From assembly GCA_002897855.1 (NCBI GenBank), contig BDTO01000016.1, positions 1 through 55,793 on the forward strand: 55,793 nucleotides of DNA, in the 5' to 3' direction. The stretch comes from a bacterium BMS3Bbin05 (GTDB lineage Bacteria > Nitrospirota > Thermodesulfovibrionia > Thermodesulfovibrionales > BMS3Bbin05). The translations under genes were made by a program, and so were the position numbers. The notes under the pieces were generated by a model that searched no databases, had not been told where the DNA came from, and saw only the letters and a list, made by a program, of their open reading frames with translations. This document shows positions 15,245 through 24,599 of the stretch, one piece after another. Numbering within the stretch: the stretch's first letter is position 1; each line of letters begins with the position of its first letter.

Positions 15245-16758
15245 AGGGTGCAGTTGCTTCCGGACATCCCCTGACATCCGATGCCGCATGTGAGATGCTC
15301 AGTAAAGGCGGCAATGCATTTGACGCAGTCGTTGCCGCCGGATTTGCTTCTGCTGTTACCGAGCCTACACTGACAGGTCTCGGCGGAGGAGGTTTTATGG
15401 TTTGTCATAAACATAAAACCCGGCAGGATATAGTGATTGATTTCTTTGTCAATACACCCGGGGTGGGCTGCAGAAATATCACCCCTCCCCAGCTAATACC
15501 TGTAGATATCAGGTTCAGATCGACTATCCAGAGATTTTATACAGGTATCGGCTCTGTTGCGGTGCCCGGGACACTCCGTGGCCTGATCCACTGTTATAAG
15601 AACTTCTGTACAATGGATATCGGCGACATCATCAGACCTGCGCTCGAATATCTTGAAAAAGGGGTAGAGGTAACGGAAACCATGGCATACCTGCTGAACA
15701 TACTGAGGCCGATACTTACCTCTGAAGCATATGGGAGAGAAATATTCAACGTCGGCAAGGGTGATATATTATATAATCCCCTGCTAAGGGAGTTCCTTAA
15801 CGGAAGTAATCCTGAACAGTGGTTACGCAGGTTATATCGATTCGGCCACCAGCCCTTCCTGGAACATATGAACAGGGGAGAATGTCTTCTAACTGAAAAC
15901 GACTTCAGGAAGTATCGCGTAATTGAGAGAAGACCCCTGATTATCAGATACAGGGATTATGAGATAATGACCAATCCGCCACCTTCATTCGGCGGAATAC
16001 TGCTTAAGCTGTCCCTGTCCCTGCTCAATGAGTATGAAATAAGTGGCATGTCTGATGAAGAATACCGGCATCTCCTGGCATCGCTCATGGAATCAACTCT
16101 CGAAATGAAAAAAGATAGTCCGTCAGATGAAAAGGAACGATTTCCTTTCAACAGGGATATAATTATGAGTGCAAAGAGAGAACTTGACAGGATATTCAGG
16201 GGGGTATCTTCCATCTCCACCAGGGGCACTACACATATCAGCATTCTGGACAGCGACGGGAATGCTGCATCAATGACTGCATCAAACGGTTCGAATTCCG
16301 GCTGTTTCTTCGGGGATACCGGAATAATGCTTAATAACATGATGGGAGAAGATGATCTGCATCCCTGTGGTTTCTATTCCCTCTCCCCCGGCAGACGGGT
16401 CAGTTCTATGATGTCTCCTTCCTTAATCCGGGAAAATGGCAATATTTTTGGTGTTATGGGCAGTGGAGGCAGCAAAAGGATAAGGACGGCGATCCCACAG
16501 GTAATAATTAATCTGCTTGACAGGGGAATGGATGTCCGGGATGCTGTCGAGGCGCCGAGACTACACCTTGATGAAGCCGGGATACTTCAGGTAGAACCCG
16601 GGATCGACAAAGATACAATCGATTCACTCAATGAACATTATGATGTCAATCAATGGCAGTACAAAGACATGTACTTCGGTGGCGTCCATACCGTTCTAAA
16701 TGATCTCACGGGCCACGGCGACTCCCGGAGAGGCGGGTGTTTCATGAAGGTTCATTAA
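15241..16758 (+). CDS. gamma-glutamyltransferase family protein, no signal peptide
   Basis: The 505-residue Ntn-hydrolase shows the N-terminal GKGGNAFDAVVAA-type segment, the autoprocessing site GTTHISILD with Thr330 as probable nucleophile, and C-terminal SPGRRVSSMMSPS and GSGGSKRI motifs. Classical enzymes are secreted; this one starts directly at the fold (KGAVASGHPLTSDAA), so it should be cytoplasmic. The segment that normally carries the glutamate-binding Arg (as DxREtAP) reads VIDFFVNTPG instead. That hints at a different substrate or a non-classical subgroup. It is coupled to the GCS2 ligase and M20 hydrolase. Activity could be transfer, hydrolysis or amide cleavage. Confidence 0.88.
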   Translation: MKGAVASGHPLTSDAACEMLSKGGNAFDAVVAAGFASAVTEPTLTGLGGGGFMVCHKHKTRQDIVIDFFVNTPGVGCRNITPPQLIPVDIRFRSTIQRFYTGIGSVAVPGTLRGLIHCYKNFCTMDIGDIIRPALEYLEKGVEVTETMAYLLNILRPILTSEAYGREIFNVGKGDILYNPLLREFLNGSNPEQWLRRLYRFGHQPFLEHMNRGECLLTENDFRKYRVIERRPLIIRYRDYEIMTNPPPSFGGILLKLSLSLLNEYEISGMSDEEYRHLLASLMESTLEMKKDSPSDEKERFPFNRDIIMSAKRELDRIFRGVSSISTRGTTHISILDSDGNAASMTASNGSNSGCFFGDTGIMLNNMMGEDDLHPCGFYSLSPGRRVSSMMSPSLIRENGNIFGVMGSGGSKRIRTAIPQVIINLLDRGMDVRDAVEAPRLHLDEAGILQVEPGIDKDTIDSLNEHYDVNQWQYKDMYFGGVHTVLNDLTGHGDSRRGGCFMKVH

Positions 16759-16822
16759 ATTTGCTGCAAACATTTCATGATATGGCTTTGATTGAACAGC
16801 AACTCTCTGCAATAATACTGAC

Positions 16823-17599
16823 ATGGATAAAATAAATAATATTAAACTGCTCACAGAATACGACGGGACCGCGTACATAGGGTGGCAGGTCCAGCCTAAT
16901 GGCAGAAGTGTCCAGGGAGTCATTGAGGATAAACTCAGGAAGATCGCCCCGGACAGCACCGGACTGATAGCTGCCGGAAGGACGGATGCAGGTGTTCATG
17001 CACTTCGGCAGGTAGCCTGCTTCAGATCTTCGGTCAAACATCCTCCGGACACAATTAAACGGGCTCTCAATGCATTACTTCCACGGGATATCAAGATAGT
17101 CGGTGCCGGGTATTGCAATCAGTCTTTTCATCCGCGATTTGACGCAAAGAAAAAGACTTATACATATGTAATTTATAGCGGCAGGAATGCCTCTCCATTC
17201 ATTTACAGGTATGTATGGCGCGTTAATCAGAAATTAAATATTCACAGGATGAAGATGGCATCGGCATTTCTTACAGGGAAACACGACTTTTCTTCATTCC
17301 GGGCTTCGGGTTGCGCATCCGGAAACCCCGTCAGGGAGATAATGTCATTAGCTATTAAAAAAACGAAAACAATAAATTTCCTGGATTTTAAAATAGAGGG
17401 AGCTTTTGTAATCATCGACATAGAGGCAAATGCATTTCTTCGTCATATGGTGAGAAATATAGTTGGGACTCTTGTCCAGACGGGAACGGGAAGATCAATG
17501 CCTGAAGACGTAAAAAAAATCCTGTCGGCCAGAGACAGGACTGTTGCAGGACCAACAGCCCCGGCGTCGGGTTTATTCTTAAAGAAAATCTATTATTAA
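16823..17599 (+). CDS. truA: tRNA pseudouridine(38-40) synthase
   Basis: This 258-residue enzyme isomerises uridines 38-40 in the tRNA anticodon stem. The catalytic Asp is D55 in AAGRTDAGVHAL. Other family landmarks are LLTEYDGTAYIGWQ at the start and AFLRHMVRNIVGTL near residue 210. Length is normal. It starts 64 bases after the transferase gene and converges on the DksA-like gene with a 4-base gap and no obvious terminator between them. Confidence 0.97.
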   Translation: MDKINNIKLLTEYDGTAYIGWQVQPNGRSVQGVIEDKLRKIAPDSTGLIAAGRTDAGVHALRQVACFRSSVKHPPDTIKRALNALLPRDIKIVGAGYCNQSFHPRFDAKKKTYTYVIYSGRNASPFIYRYVWRVNQKLNIHRMKMASAFLTGKHDFSSFRASGCASGNPVREIMSLAIKKTKTINFLDFKIEGAFVIIDIEANAFLRHMVRNIVGTLVQTGTGRSMPEDVKKILSARDRTVAGPTAPASGLFLKKIYY

Positions 17600-17603
17600 T
17601 ACC

Positions 17604-18128
17604 CTAAAATTCATACTCTTTTTCGAGATCTTCAAACCTTTCCCTCTGTTCCTTGCATTCAACACAATGTATGGCAAACGGCATCACCTTCAATCTTGCC
17701 TCACTGATTTCAGCCCCGCAGTCATCACAGAGTCCATACGTCCCTTCATCCAACTTTCTTAAAGATTCGTCGATCTTATTAAGTCTATCTTTGTAGGAAG
17801 ACAGTTTTTTCAGATTAATGTCTTCTGCAAGGTCTACAAATGATAAATCTCCGTCATCAACTGCAGTATCGACCAGTTGCTTTGCCTCACCGCTTATGAA
17901 CTTTGATATTTCCTCCTTAACATTCCTGAGGATTTTTTTCCTGTAACCAAGCAGGAGCTTTCTTAATTCCGCGTGCTTTTCCTTTTTGCCACTCGTAACC
18001 GCACTTCTCTTATGGGCTTTTCGGGCAGTCTTCTTCGCTACCTTTTTTGTAGTTTTTTTTGTATGCGCAGTGGTCCCGGGCTTTCCCTTGGCCACAGATT
18101 TTTTGATTGTCTTTTTTTTAGGCGACAT
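17604..18128 (-). CDS. DksA/TraR-type zinc finger protein with lysine-rich tail
   Basis: The C-terminal ~115 residues form a DksA/TraR-like protein: a helical region then a C4 zinc finger, CDDC-x17-CVEC, preceded by RKLDEGTYGLCD. The first ~50 residues are Lys, Ala and Thr repeats resembling an H1-like tail. DksA proteins enter the RNA polymerase secondary channel. Whether this one does is unclear, since the acidic coiled-coil-tip residues are not obvious. It is the last gene of the rpsB-tsf-pyrH-frr transcript and its start overlaps the small ORF upstream by 11 bases. The lysine tail could bind nucleic acid. Confidence 0.88.
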   Translation of the reverse strand: MSPKKKTIKKSVAKGKPGTTAHTKKTTKKVAKKTARKAHKRSAVTSGKKEKHAELRKLLLGYRKKILRNVKEEISKFISGEAKQLVDTAVDDGDLSFVDLAEDINLKKLSSYKDRLNKIDESLRKLDEGTYGLCDDCGAEISEARLKVMPFAIHCVECKEQRERFEDLEKEYEF

Positions 18129-18270
18129 TGCCTTCTTCTGTCCTGGATGTCCCGGTCTCTTCCTTGTAAATCTGCACGATACTCCTCACCTTTATCCCCG
18201 CCCCCTTAAGAGCCTTTTGAATGTCAGGCAACTTTGCATCTTCGACCTTGACAATGAAATTACTATTCAT
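18118..18270 (-). CDS. small conserved-position ORF between frr and the DksA-like gene
   Basis: The 50-residue frame begins MNSNFIVKVEDAKLPDIQK and has a strong ribosome site, GGAGGT, five bases before its ATG and inside the last codons of frr. It starts one base after the frr stop and ends overlapping the DksA-like start by 11 bases. The composition is that of a compact, charged soluble alpha/beta peptide without membrane segment. Tight coupling on both sides argues that it is translated. I do not recognise a family. A regulatory role in the translation operon is only a guess. Confidence 0.65.
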   Translation of the reverse strand: MNSNFIVKVEDAKLPDIQKALKGAGIKVRSIVQIYKEETGTSRTEEGNVA

Positions 18271-18271
18271 T

Positions 18272-18828
18272 TCATACCTCCATTATCTCTTTTTCTTTGC
18301 GTTCCAGCACCTCTTCTACTTTTTCAATAAAGCTGTTGGTAATCTTTTGCACCTCATCGAGGGATTTTCTTATTTCATCTTCACTTATATGTTCCTGTTT
18401 TTCCATCTTTTTGAGTTCTTCATTGATTTCTCTTCTAATATTTCTGATCGAAACCTTGCACTCTTCAGCCCTTTTCTTAACTACCTTAACAAGCTGTTTT
18501 CTCCTCTCTTCCGTTAAAGGTGGAATATTTATCCTTATTACCTTGCCGTCATTAGTCGGGGTCAGGTCGAGATCAGACCTCATTATAGCCTTTTCGATAT
18601 CTGCTATAATCTTCTGCTCCCATGGCTGTATGGCAATTGTCCTGGGATCAGGCACGGACAGAGTAGCCACCTGGTTAATGGGTGTCTGATTACCGTAATA
18701 GGCAATAGATGTACCGTCAAGGAGTGACAAAGCAGCCCTGCCGGTTCTTATGGACCCAAAATCCTTTCTCAGAAATTCTATCGACTTCTCCATATTCTCC
18801 TGCAATTTGTTCTGTAATGTCTTATCCA

Positions 18829-18829
<1 letters not shown>
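18272..18829 (-). CDS. frr: ribosome recycling factor
   Basis: The 185-residue three-helix-bundle protein works with EF-G to split post-termination ribosomes. Family motifs are FGSIRTGRAALSLLDG, TLSVPDPRTIAIQPW, PPLTEERRKQLVK and the C-terminal DEVQKITNSFI. Its start overlaps the pyrH stop by one base. It is in the standard order rpsB-tsf-pyrH-frr. Confidence 0.98.
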
Positions 18830-19560
<731 letters not shown>

Positions 19561-19565
19561 TTAAT

Positions 19566-20174
19566 TTATTCTTCTTTCGACTGTTTCTCACCAAGCTGGA
19601 ACCTGATAAACCGCCTTATAACTATATTCTCCCCGAGTTTGGCTATCTTATCCGCCAGAAGATCTTTTATCCTTTTTTTGCCATCAGGATCTTTTACAAA
19701 TATCTGGTCCATAAGGCAGGAGTCGGAGTAAAATTTTTCGAGCTTCCCTTCGATTATCTTATCAACAATGTTTGCCGGTTTGTTTTCAATCTGTGCCCGG
19801 TATATCTCTTTCTCCCTTTCAATTACATCCCGGGGGACATTTTCCCTTGACAGGTATGCCGGATTTGCCGCTGCTATGTGCATAGAGAGGTCCTTAACGA
19901 ATTCTTTGAAATCATCTGTTCTGGCAACGAAGTCTGTTTCACAGTTGACTTCAACCATGACCCCTAACTTGTCCATATGTATATATGACCCTATCAATCC
20001 CTCCGATGCTGTCCTGCCGGCCTTTCCGGCTGCAGAGGCAAGGCCTTTCTGTCTCAGGAAGTCTACCGCCTTTTCAAAATCCCCTTCCGATTCTGCAAGG
20101 GCCTTTTTGCAATCCATCATGCCTGCACCGGTTTTATCCCTGAGTTCTTTAACCATTGATGCCGATATAGCCAT
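19566..20174 (-). CDS. tsf: elongation factor Ts
   Basis: The 202-residue protein is the short form of EF-Ts, with one core subdomain, and recycles EF-Tu-GDP. The N-terminal motif [19 protein letters not shown] and the core [10 protein letters not shown] are intact. It is shorter than E. coli EF-Ts (283 residues) because the second half of the core is reduced, as in Thermus. The start overlaps the rpsB stop by one base. Confidence 0.97.
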   Translation of the reverse strand: MAISASMVKELRDKTGAGMMDCKKALAESEGDFEKAVDFLRQKGLASAAGKAGRTASEGLIGSYIHMDKLGVMVEVNCETDFVARTDDFKEFVKDLSMHIAAANPAYLSRENVPRDVIEREKEIYRAQIENKPANIVDKIIEGKLEKFYSDSCLMDQIFVKDPDGKKRIKDLLADKIAKLGENIVIRRFIRFQLGEKQSKEE

Positions 20175-20938
20175 TATTCAGACTCCTCCTCACTCTCATC
20201 CTGTCCGATTTTCTCCTGGATCTCGGCCTCATTAGCCGCCTCTTCAAGTTCTTTTGCGAGGATTTCCCTGCTCTCGATGATGGCATCTGCCATTCTCGAA
20301 GTTATTAATCTTATAGCCCTGATAGCATCATCGTTTCCCGGAATTACGTAATCTATTACGTCCGGGTCGCAGTTTGTATCTACCACCGCAACAACAGGTA
20401 TCGAGAGTTTTCTTGCCTCGTCTACGGCTATCTTCTCCTTTTTTGGATCTATTACAAAGACAGCCCCGGGAATATCTTCCATATCCTTTATCCCGCCAAG
20501 GTACTTCTCAAGTTTTCCCTTCTCTTTTTCAAGTTTCGAGACCTCTTTCTTGGTAAGAACATTGAAAGTGCCGTCCTCCTGCATCGTTTCGATGCGCTTC
20601 AGCTTTTCTATGCTCTGTTTGATAGTGACAAAATTGGTGAGCATTCCCCCCGGCCATCTCTGGTTTACAAAAAAAGCTTCTGCCCTTCTGGCCTCCTCCA
20701 TTATGGAATCCTGTGCCTGCCGCTTGGTACCGACGAAGAGGACTCTCTGTCCGTTCATGGCGACCTGTTTAATGAAATTATAAGCCTCTTCAAGACCCTT
20801 CATCGTTTTCTGCAGATCGATGATATAGATCCCATTTCTCTCTCCGAAGATATATTTCTTCATCTTCGGATTCCAGCGCTTTACCTGGTGGCCGAAATGG
20901 ACACCGGATTCCAGAAGTTCCTTCATAGTCGCTACCAT
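20174..20938 (-). CDS. rpsB: 30S ribosomal protein S2
   Basis: This 254-residue small-subunit protein has the family opening [17 protein letters not shown], the IIDLQKT segment and the [10 protein letters not shown] motif. The acidic C-terminal tail is Glu-rich. AAGGAGG precedes the ATG. It is the first gene of rpsB-tsf-pyrH-frr. The 151 bases between it and the divergent pseudouridine synthase gene must hold promoters for both, but I saw no strong consensus and no obvious S2-binding leader. Confidence 0.98.
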   Translation of the reverse strand: MVATMKELLESGVHFGHQVKRWNPKMKKYIFGERNGIYIIDLQKTMKGLEEAYNFIKQVAMNGQRVLFVGTKRQAQDSIMEEARRAEAFFVNQRWPGGMLTNFVTIKQSIEKLKRIETMQEDGTFNVLTKKEVSKLEKEKGKLEKYLGGIKDMEDIPGAVFVIDPKKEKIAVDEARKLSIPVVAVVDTNCDPDVIDYVIPGNDDAIRAIRLITSRMADAIIESREILAKELEEAANEAEIQEKIGQDESEEESE

Positions 20939-21089
20939 AAATCCTCCTTAAGGTTTTTCCTCCGCCCTGTTTCTCCATACCCTATCGGGACCTAAAAGAG
21001 AAAACGTACCGGGCGTGTGTTTTTCAGGCAAAAAAGAGTAACATACTGAAGGCAGATAATTCAAGGAAACCCGTTCTGAAAAAATATTT

Positions 21090-22031
21090 ATGAAGATGCC
21101 AGGCAGGGAGAATTTAACTGTAAATTCTGAAGATTCAGGGAAAAGGCTCGACCAGTTTGTCTCCGAATCATTAAATATCAGCAGATCCAGGGCTCAGAAA
21201 CTTGTTGAATCCGGAAATGTATCGCTGGACGGAGTCGCTCCCAAAAAGAACTACAGGATCAGAGAGGGTGAAGTAATCAACATTGAACCGATGAGCGACG
21301 ATTCCGGAATCCTTGTTCCCCAGGATTTTGAAATTAAGATAGTCTATGAAGATGCCACTCTTGTAGTTATCGATAAACCACCAGGACTTGTTATGTACCC
21401 GGCAGCCGGGCATCCTGATGGCACATTAATGAATGCCCTTGCGCATCATTGCCCCAACTTGGCTTCTATAGGCGGCCCTCTGAGGCCGGGTATCGTTCAC
21501 AGGCTGGATAAGGACACGTCGGGGCTGGTTGTAGTAGCCCTTGAAGACGAGGCGTACTACTCCCTGCAGCAGCAGTTCAGGGAAAGGACTATTGAACGGA
21601 GGTATCTGGTATTGGCATACGGCAGGTTCCGGTCATCATCAGGTGAAATAGATAAAGCTATAGGGAGGGCTTTGTCCGACAGGAAAAAGATGTCGACCAG
21701 GACCAGGCGAGGCAAAGAGGCAAGGACCTGCTACAGGGTAATAAAAGAGTTCAATGGCGTTTCTCTGGTCGAAGCAAGACTTGCGACCGGAAGGACTCAT
21801 CAGATACGGGTCCATTTTGCATTCGGGGGGCATCCCGTCCTTGGCGACAGGACTTACGGCAAGAAGACCTCTCTTTTAATTGGAGGCAGAACCGTCAGGA
21901 TCCCGAGACAGATGCTGCACGCACAGACGCTTGGATTTAAACATCCGGCTGACGGAGCCCATATGTTATTTGATTCGCCGATTCCGGATGATATGAATGA
22001 AATATTGAATCTTCTCAGGAATGTGTCATGA
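21090..22031 (+). CDS. RluA-family 23S rRNA pseudouridine synthase (RluD-like)
   Basis: The 313-residue protein has an N-terminal S4 RNA-binding domain (about 15-75; KRLDQFVSESL, SRSRAQKLV) followed by the RluA catalytic domain. The catalytic Asp is D140 in GIVHRLDKDTSGL. The later ATGRTHQIRVHFAFGGHPVLGD motif is intact. Length and domain order fit RluD, which modifies helix 69 of 23S rRNA, though RluC-like specificity cannot be excluded. Confidence 0.93.
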   Translation: MKMPGRENLTVNSEDSGKRLDQFVSESLNISRSRAQKLVESGNVSLDGVAPKKNYRIREGEVINIEPMSDDSGILVPQDFEIKIVYEDATLVVIDKPPGLVMYPAAGHPDGTLMNALAHHCPNLASIGGPLRPGIVHRLDKDTSGLVVVALEDEAYYSLQQQFRERTIERRYLVLAYGRFRSSSGEIDKAIGRALSDRKKMSTRTRRGKEARTCYRVIKEFNGVSLVEARLATGRTHQIRVHFAFGGHPVLGDRTYGKKTSLLIGGRTVRIPRQMLHAQTLGFKHPADGAHMLFDSPIPDDMNEILNLLRNVS

Positions 22032-22072
22032 TTGCAACCACAAAATCTCAGGAATCGGACACATGCCTGACT

Positions 22073-22963
22073 TTATCCGGCTTTCTTTAACAGATCAATG
22101 ATCTCGGAAATCTGACGCTCGGCATCTTCGGGATTGACCGGGCATGCGCCCGCCCCGTTGTGTCCTCCCCCTCCGTACCTGCTGCATATCTGCCCGCACT
22201 TTGCATTGCTCGTCCTGTTAAATATATTATGCCCAAGTGTTACCGCAGCAAATTTCTTTTCAGGCCCCCACTGTATGCGAACGGATACATTGGTATCAGG
22301 GTAAAGCGTGTAAACCAGAAATCTGTTGCCGACGGGTATTTTATCAAGCTGACGGAAATCCGTTATCAGGACATTTCCGTCTTTTCTTGAATTTTTTTTC
22401 AGTATGCTGAGAAAATTTGCATTCTGTTCCTTGAGTATTTTTATCCTCTCCCTGACCGCCGGCTGTAAAAGGACTTCTTCTATGGTCATGGTCTTGAGCC
22501 ATGATACAAGTTTCTCAAAATACTCCCTGAAACCGCCAAGCCCGGACCTGGAATCTATTGTAAAACCGAGCAGTATTACCCTGCGAGGGTCTATTATGTC
22601 ATCCATGTCAAGCCGGGCCGAATCAAAACGGTCTGTTTCACTTACGAGGTATTCGTACCTCCTGAGCTGCTCTGAATCATAATAACCGTAGATTATTCTT
22701 GCGACACTTGGGGCAATAGAATGGTTTCCCGTGAAATTTTCAGGCGGTTTCAGGTTGTTTTCAGTCAGTTCATGGTGATCAAACCACATGGTTGCCTTCG
22801 GATGATAAGGAAGATTAGCCATAATATCATTTTCTTTGATCTCAAACTTATCGTCGGTTATATCCTGGGGATGGATAAGCTCAATAGAATCAATATGTTC
22901 CATGGTTATCAACAGAACTGATGATGTAACACCATCAAGATCTCCGCGGGTGACAAGTCTCAT
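22073..22963 (-). CDS. DHH-family phosphoesterase (exopolyphosphatase-like)
   Basis: The start is set at 22963 because AGGAGG lies 6 bases upstream; a longer frame from a TTG at 23089 has no ribosome site. The 296-residue product opens with MRLVTRGDLDG, where D8 and D10 are metal ligands. It has MWFDHHE (the DHH motif), GFTIDSRSGLGG, and the C-terminal DHHA1 motif GGGGHNGAGACPV. DHH/DHHA1 proteins hydrolyse phosphoanhydride or phosphodiester bonds in polyphosphate, pAp, nanoRNA or cyclic dinucleotides; which applies here is not readable. Confidence 0.85.
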   Translation of the reverse strand: MRLVTRGDLDGVTSSVLLITMEHIDSIELIHPQDITDDKFEIKENDIMANLPYHPKATMWFDHHELTENNLKPPENFTGNHSIAPSVARIIYGYYDSEQLRRYEYLVSETDRFDSARLDMDDIIDPRRVILLGFTIDSRSGLGGFREYFEKLVSWLKTMTIEEVLLQPAVRERIKILKEQNANFLSILKKNSRKDGNVLITDFRQLDKIPVGNRFLVYTLYPDTNVSVRIQWGPEKKFAAVTLGHNIFNRTSNAKCGQICSRYGGGGHNGAGACPVNPEDAERQISEIIDLLKKAG

Positions 22964-23161
22964 AGATTCCTCCTGAGGATAATTATAGTGAGTTGCTGCT
23001 ATTTTACCATGCATCCGGGATAAAAGTGTAATTAGTTTTTGCCCCGGGTTGCCGATTTCCAGCATATTCGGTGTGTTTATATGTATCAAAAATGATACAT
23101 GCTGTCACGCAGTCAACTCCTTTTATGTAGGAATTTTCTTTTATTTCAACAAGTTAAAACT

Positions 23162-23178
23162 TGGCATTAAATATGCCA
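23162..23178. promoter_or_regulatory. possible operator, inverted repeat
   Basis: TGGCAT-TAAAT-ATGCCA forms a 6-bp inverted repeat 70 bases upstream of the transglycosylase-like gene. A TATGAT box follows it with a long spacing from TTGGCA. It may be a regulator site overlapping a promoter; the evidence is weak. Confidence 0.3.
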
Positions 23179-23248
23179 TATGTGGTATGATATTTGCTGA
23201 TTTATTGTAATATAGCACAACATATTGATATGAAATGGATGGTTAAAG

Positions 23249-24451
23249 ATGACTAAAAAGATTACCACATGTCTTATTCCAATTTCGGTAGTGATAATTG
23301 CCGGGATTACACTATTATTTTTCGGGATGTCTCCGAAAAATCTTGTGAGGCCTGCTTATTTAACAGAGCCGGCGGTTCATCATAAAAGATTTCTTAGTTC
23401 GGAAGTTTCAGTTTTTGATGCGCTCACAAATGACAAGACTGAAAACATGAAATTTGTGTCATGGTTCAATGCGCTTAACGAAGAAGAAAAAAGAGGATTT
23501 ATTCTCTTTACCAGGTCGGCCGCCCTTTCATCGGTGTTGAGAGACAAGGTGAATTTTACGGATAAGGACTGGATGACAGGAACTTCAAGGGGCGTCACCG
23601 AATTGGCAGGGGAATTCATGAAAAATATCGACATAATGAACCTGGCGAGACAATACGAAGATATTTACCTGACAGCCGAAGAGCAGAGGGCATTGTTTCT
23701 GAAAAATAATAGATGGATTCGTCATTATTTAGATGAAAATTTTACGGATTTTAAGAAAGGATTGTTTTATTTCTTTGCTGAACACTCTTTTGATTATAGT
23801 GATGTTATCACGAGATCAAATAAATTTTCTGCGCTGGAATATACAATCATGAACGTATCGGATGCGATAGTTGCCAGTCGCGGTAATAACTCAAGAATCT
23901 CCCCGAAACCGGGGGTCAGCGATGCCCAGATCAGAGAACTTGTTGCGAGCTCATTCTTTGCCAAACTCTTTTACGGCGTTCCTGCGGATTTTATGCTACT
24001 CATCAGTGCTTATGAAACGAATTTCTCTATGGAGTACTGGGCCGGAGGATTCGGGGCCACACAACAGACTATCCGGTCGGCAAATACCGTTCTTCAATCC
24101 GGCTACTGGATAAACAGGGTATATCAGGCCTCAGGAGTGAGGATCAGAGACCAGATAGTACCAAAAAGCGCTCTTGACAATGTTTTTCTCTGCATAACGG
24201 AAGCAGCAAAGACAATTGCCATCAAGGCAGCAGAGCTCAGGATAAAAACAGATGAGATCAACTCGGTTACGAGAGTAAGATTTGCGGGTCAGTTACTGCC
24301 TACTGCATGGGCAACTGCTTATAAATACAATGGTTCGGAAAAATATGCAAGGCAATATGCAAACAATATCAACTACTATTATAAAAAAAGAAAATGGTGG
24401 TTGAAATCATTCAGGAATTACGGCTACAGGCTTTATGCTTTAAACAATTGA
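23249..24451 (+). CDS. putative lytic transglycosylase-like envelope protein
   Basis: The 400-residue protein has an N-terminal membrane anchor or signal (about 7-28). A C-terminal half from about residue 245 resembles an SLT-type muramidase: VPADFMLLISAYETNFS matches the 'P...l.ia..ESnF' pattern with Glu as candidate catalyst, and GGFGATQQT takes the place of the usual GAxGlMQ. A classical GLMQ is absent, so catalysis is uncertain. It would act on peptidoglycan outside the inner membrane. It is a monocistronic gene. The N-terminal 220 residues are not recognised. Confidence 0.6.
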   Translation: MTKKITTCLIPISVVIIAGITLLFFGMSPKNLVRPAYLTEPAVHHKRFLSSEVSVFDALTNDKTENMKFVSWFNALNEEEKRGFILFTRSAALSSVLRDKVNFTDKDWMTGTSRGVTELAGEFMKNIDIMNLARQYEDIYLTAEEQRALFLKNNRWIRHYLDENFTDFKKGLFYFFAEHSFDYSDVITRSNKFSALEYTIMNVSDAIVASRGNNSRISPKPGVSDAQIRELVASSFFAKLFYGVPADFMLLISAYETNFSMEYWAGGFGATQQTIRSANTVLQSGYWINRVYQASGVRIRDQIVPKSALDNVFLCITEAAKTIAIKAAELRIKTDEINSVTRVRFAGQLLPTAWATAYKYNGSEKYARQYANNINYYYKKRKWWLKSFRNYGYRLYALNN

Positions 24452-24599
24452 CTCTGCCCGCGTACTGTTGCCTTTGATGTTTAGTTGACAGAGGAATTCC
24501 CAATTGGATGTAAATACTGTCCCTGTGGCCCGAACAGATTGTATTATCAATAAAACAGCGCCTCGACACGGTTGATTTTAGATACATCTTTCAAGCAAA

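Noticed and set aside
14639-15289. 216-codon minus-strand ORF opposite the GCS2 ligase gene
   Set aside because: It is antisense to a gene with clear family motifs and lacks recognisable domains.
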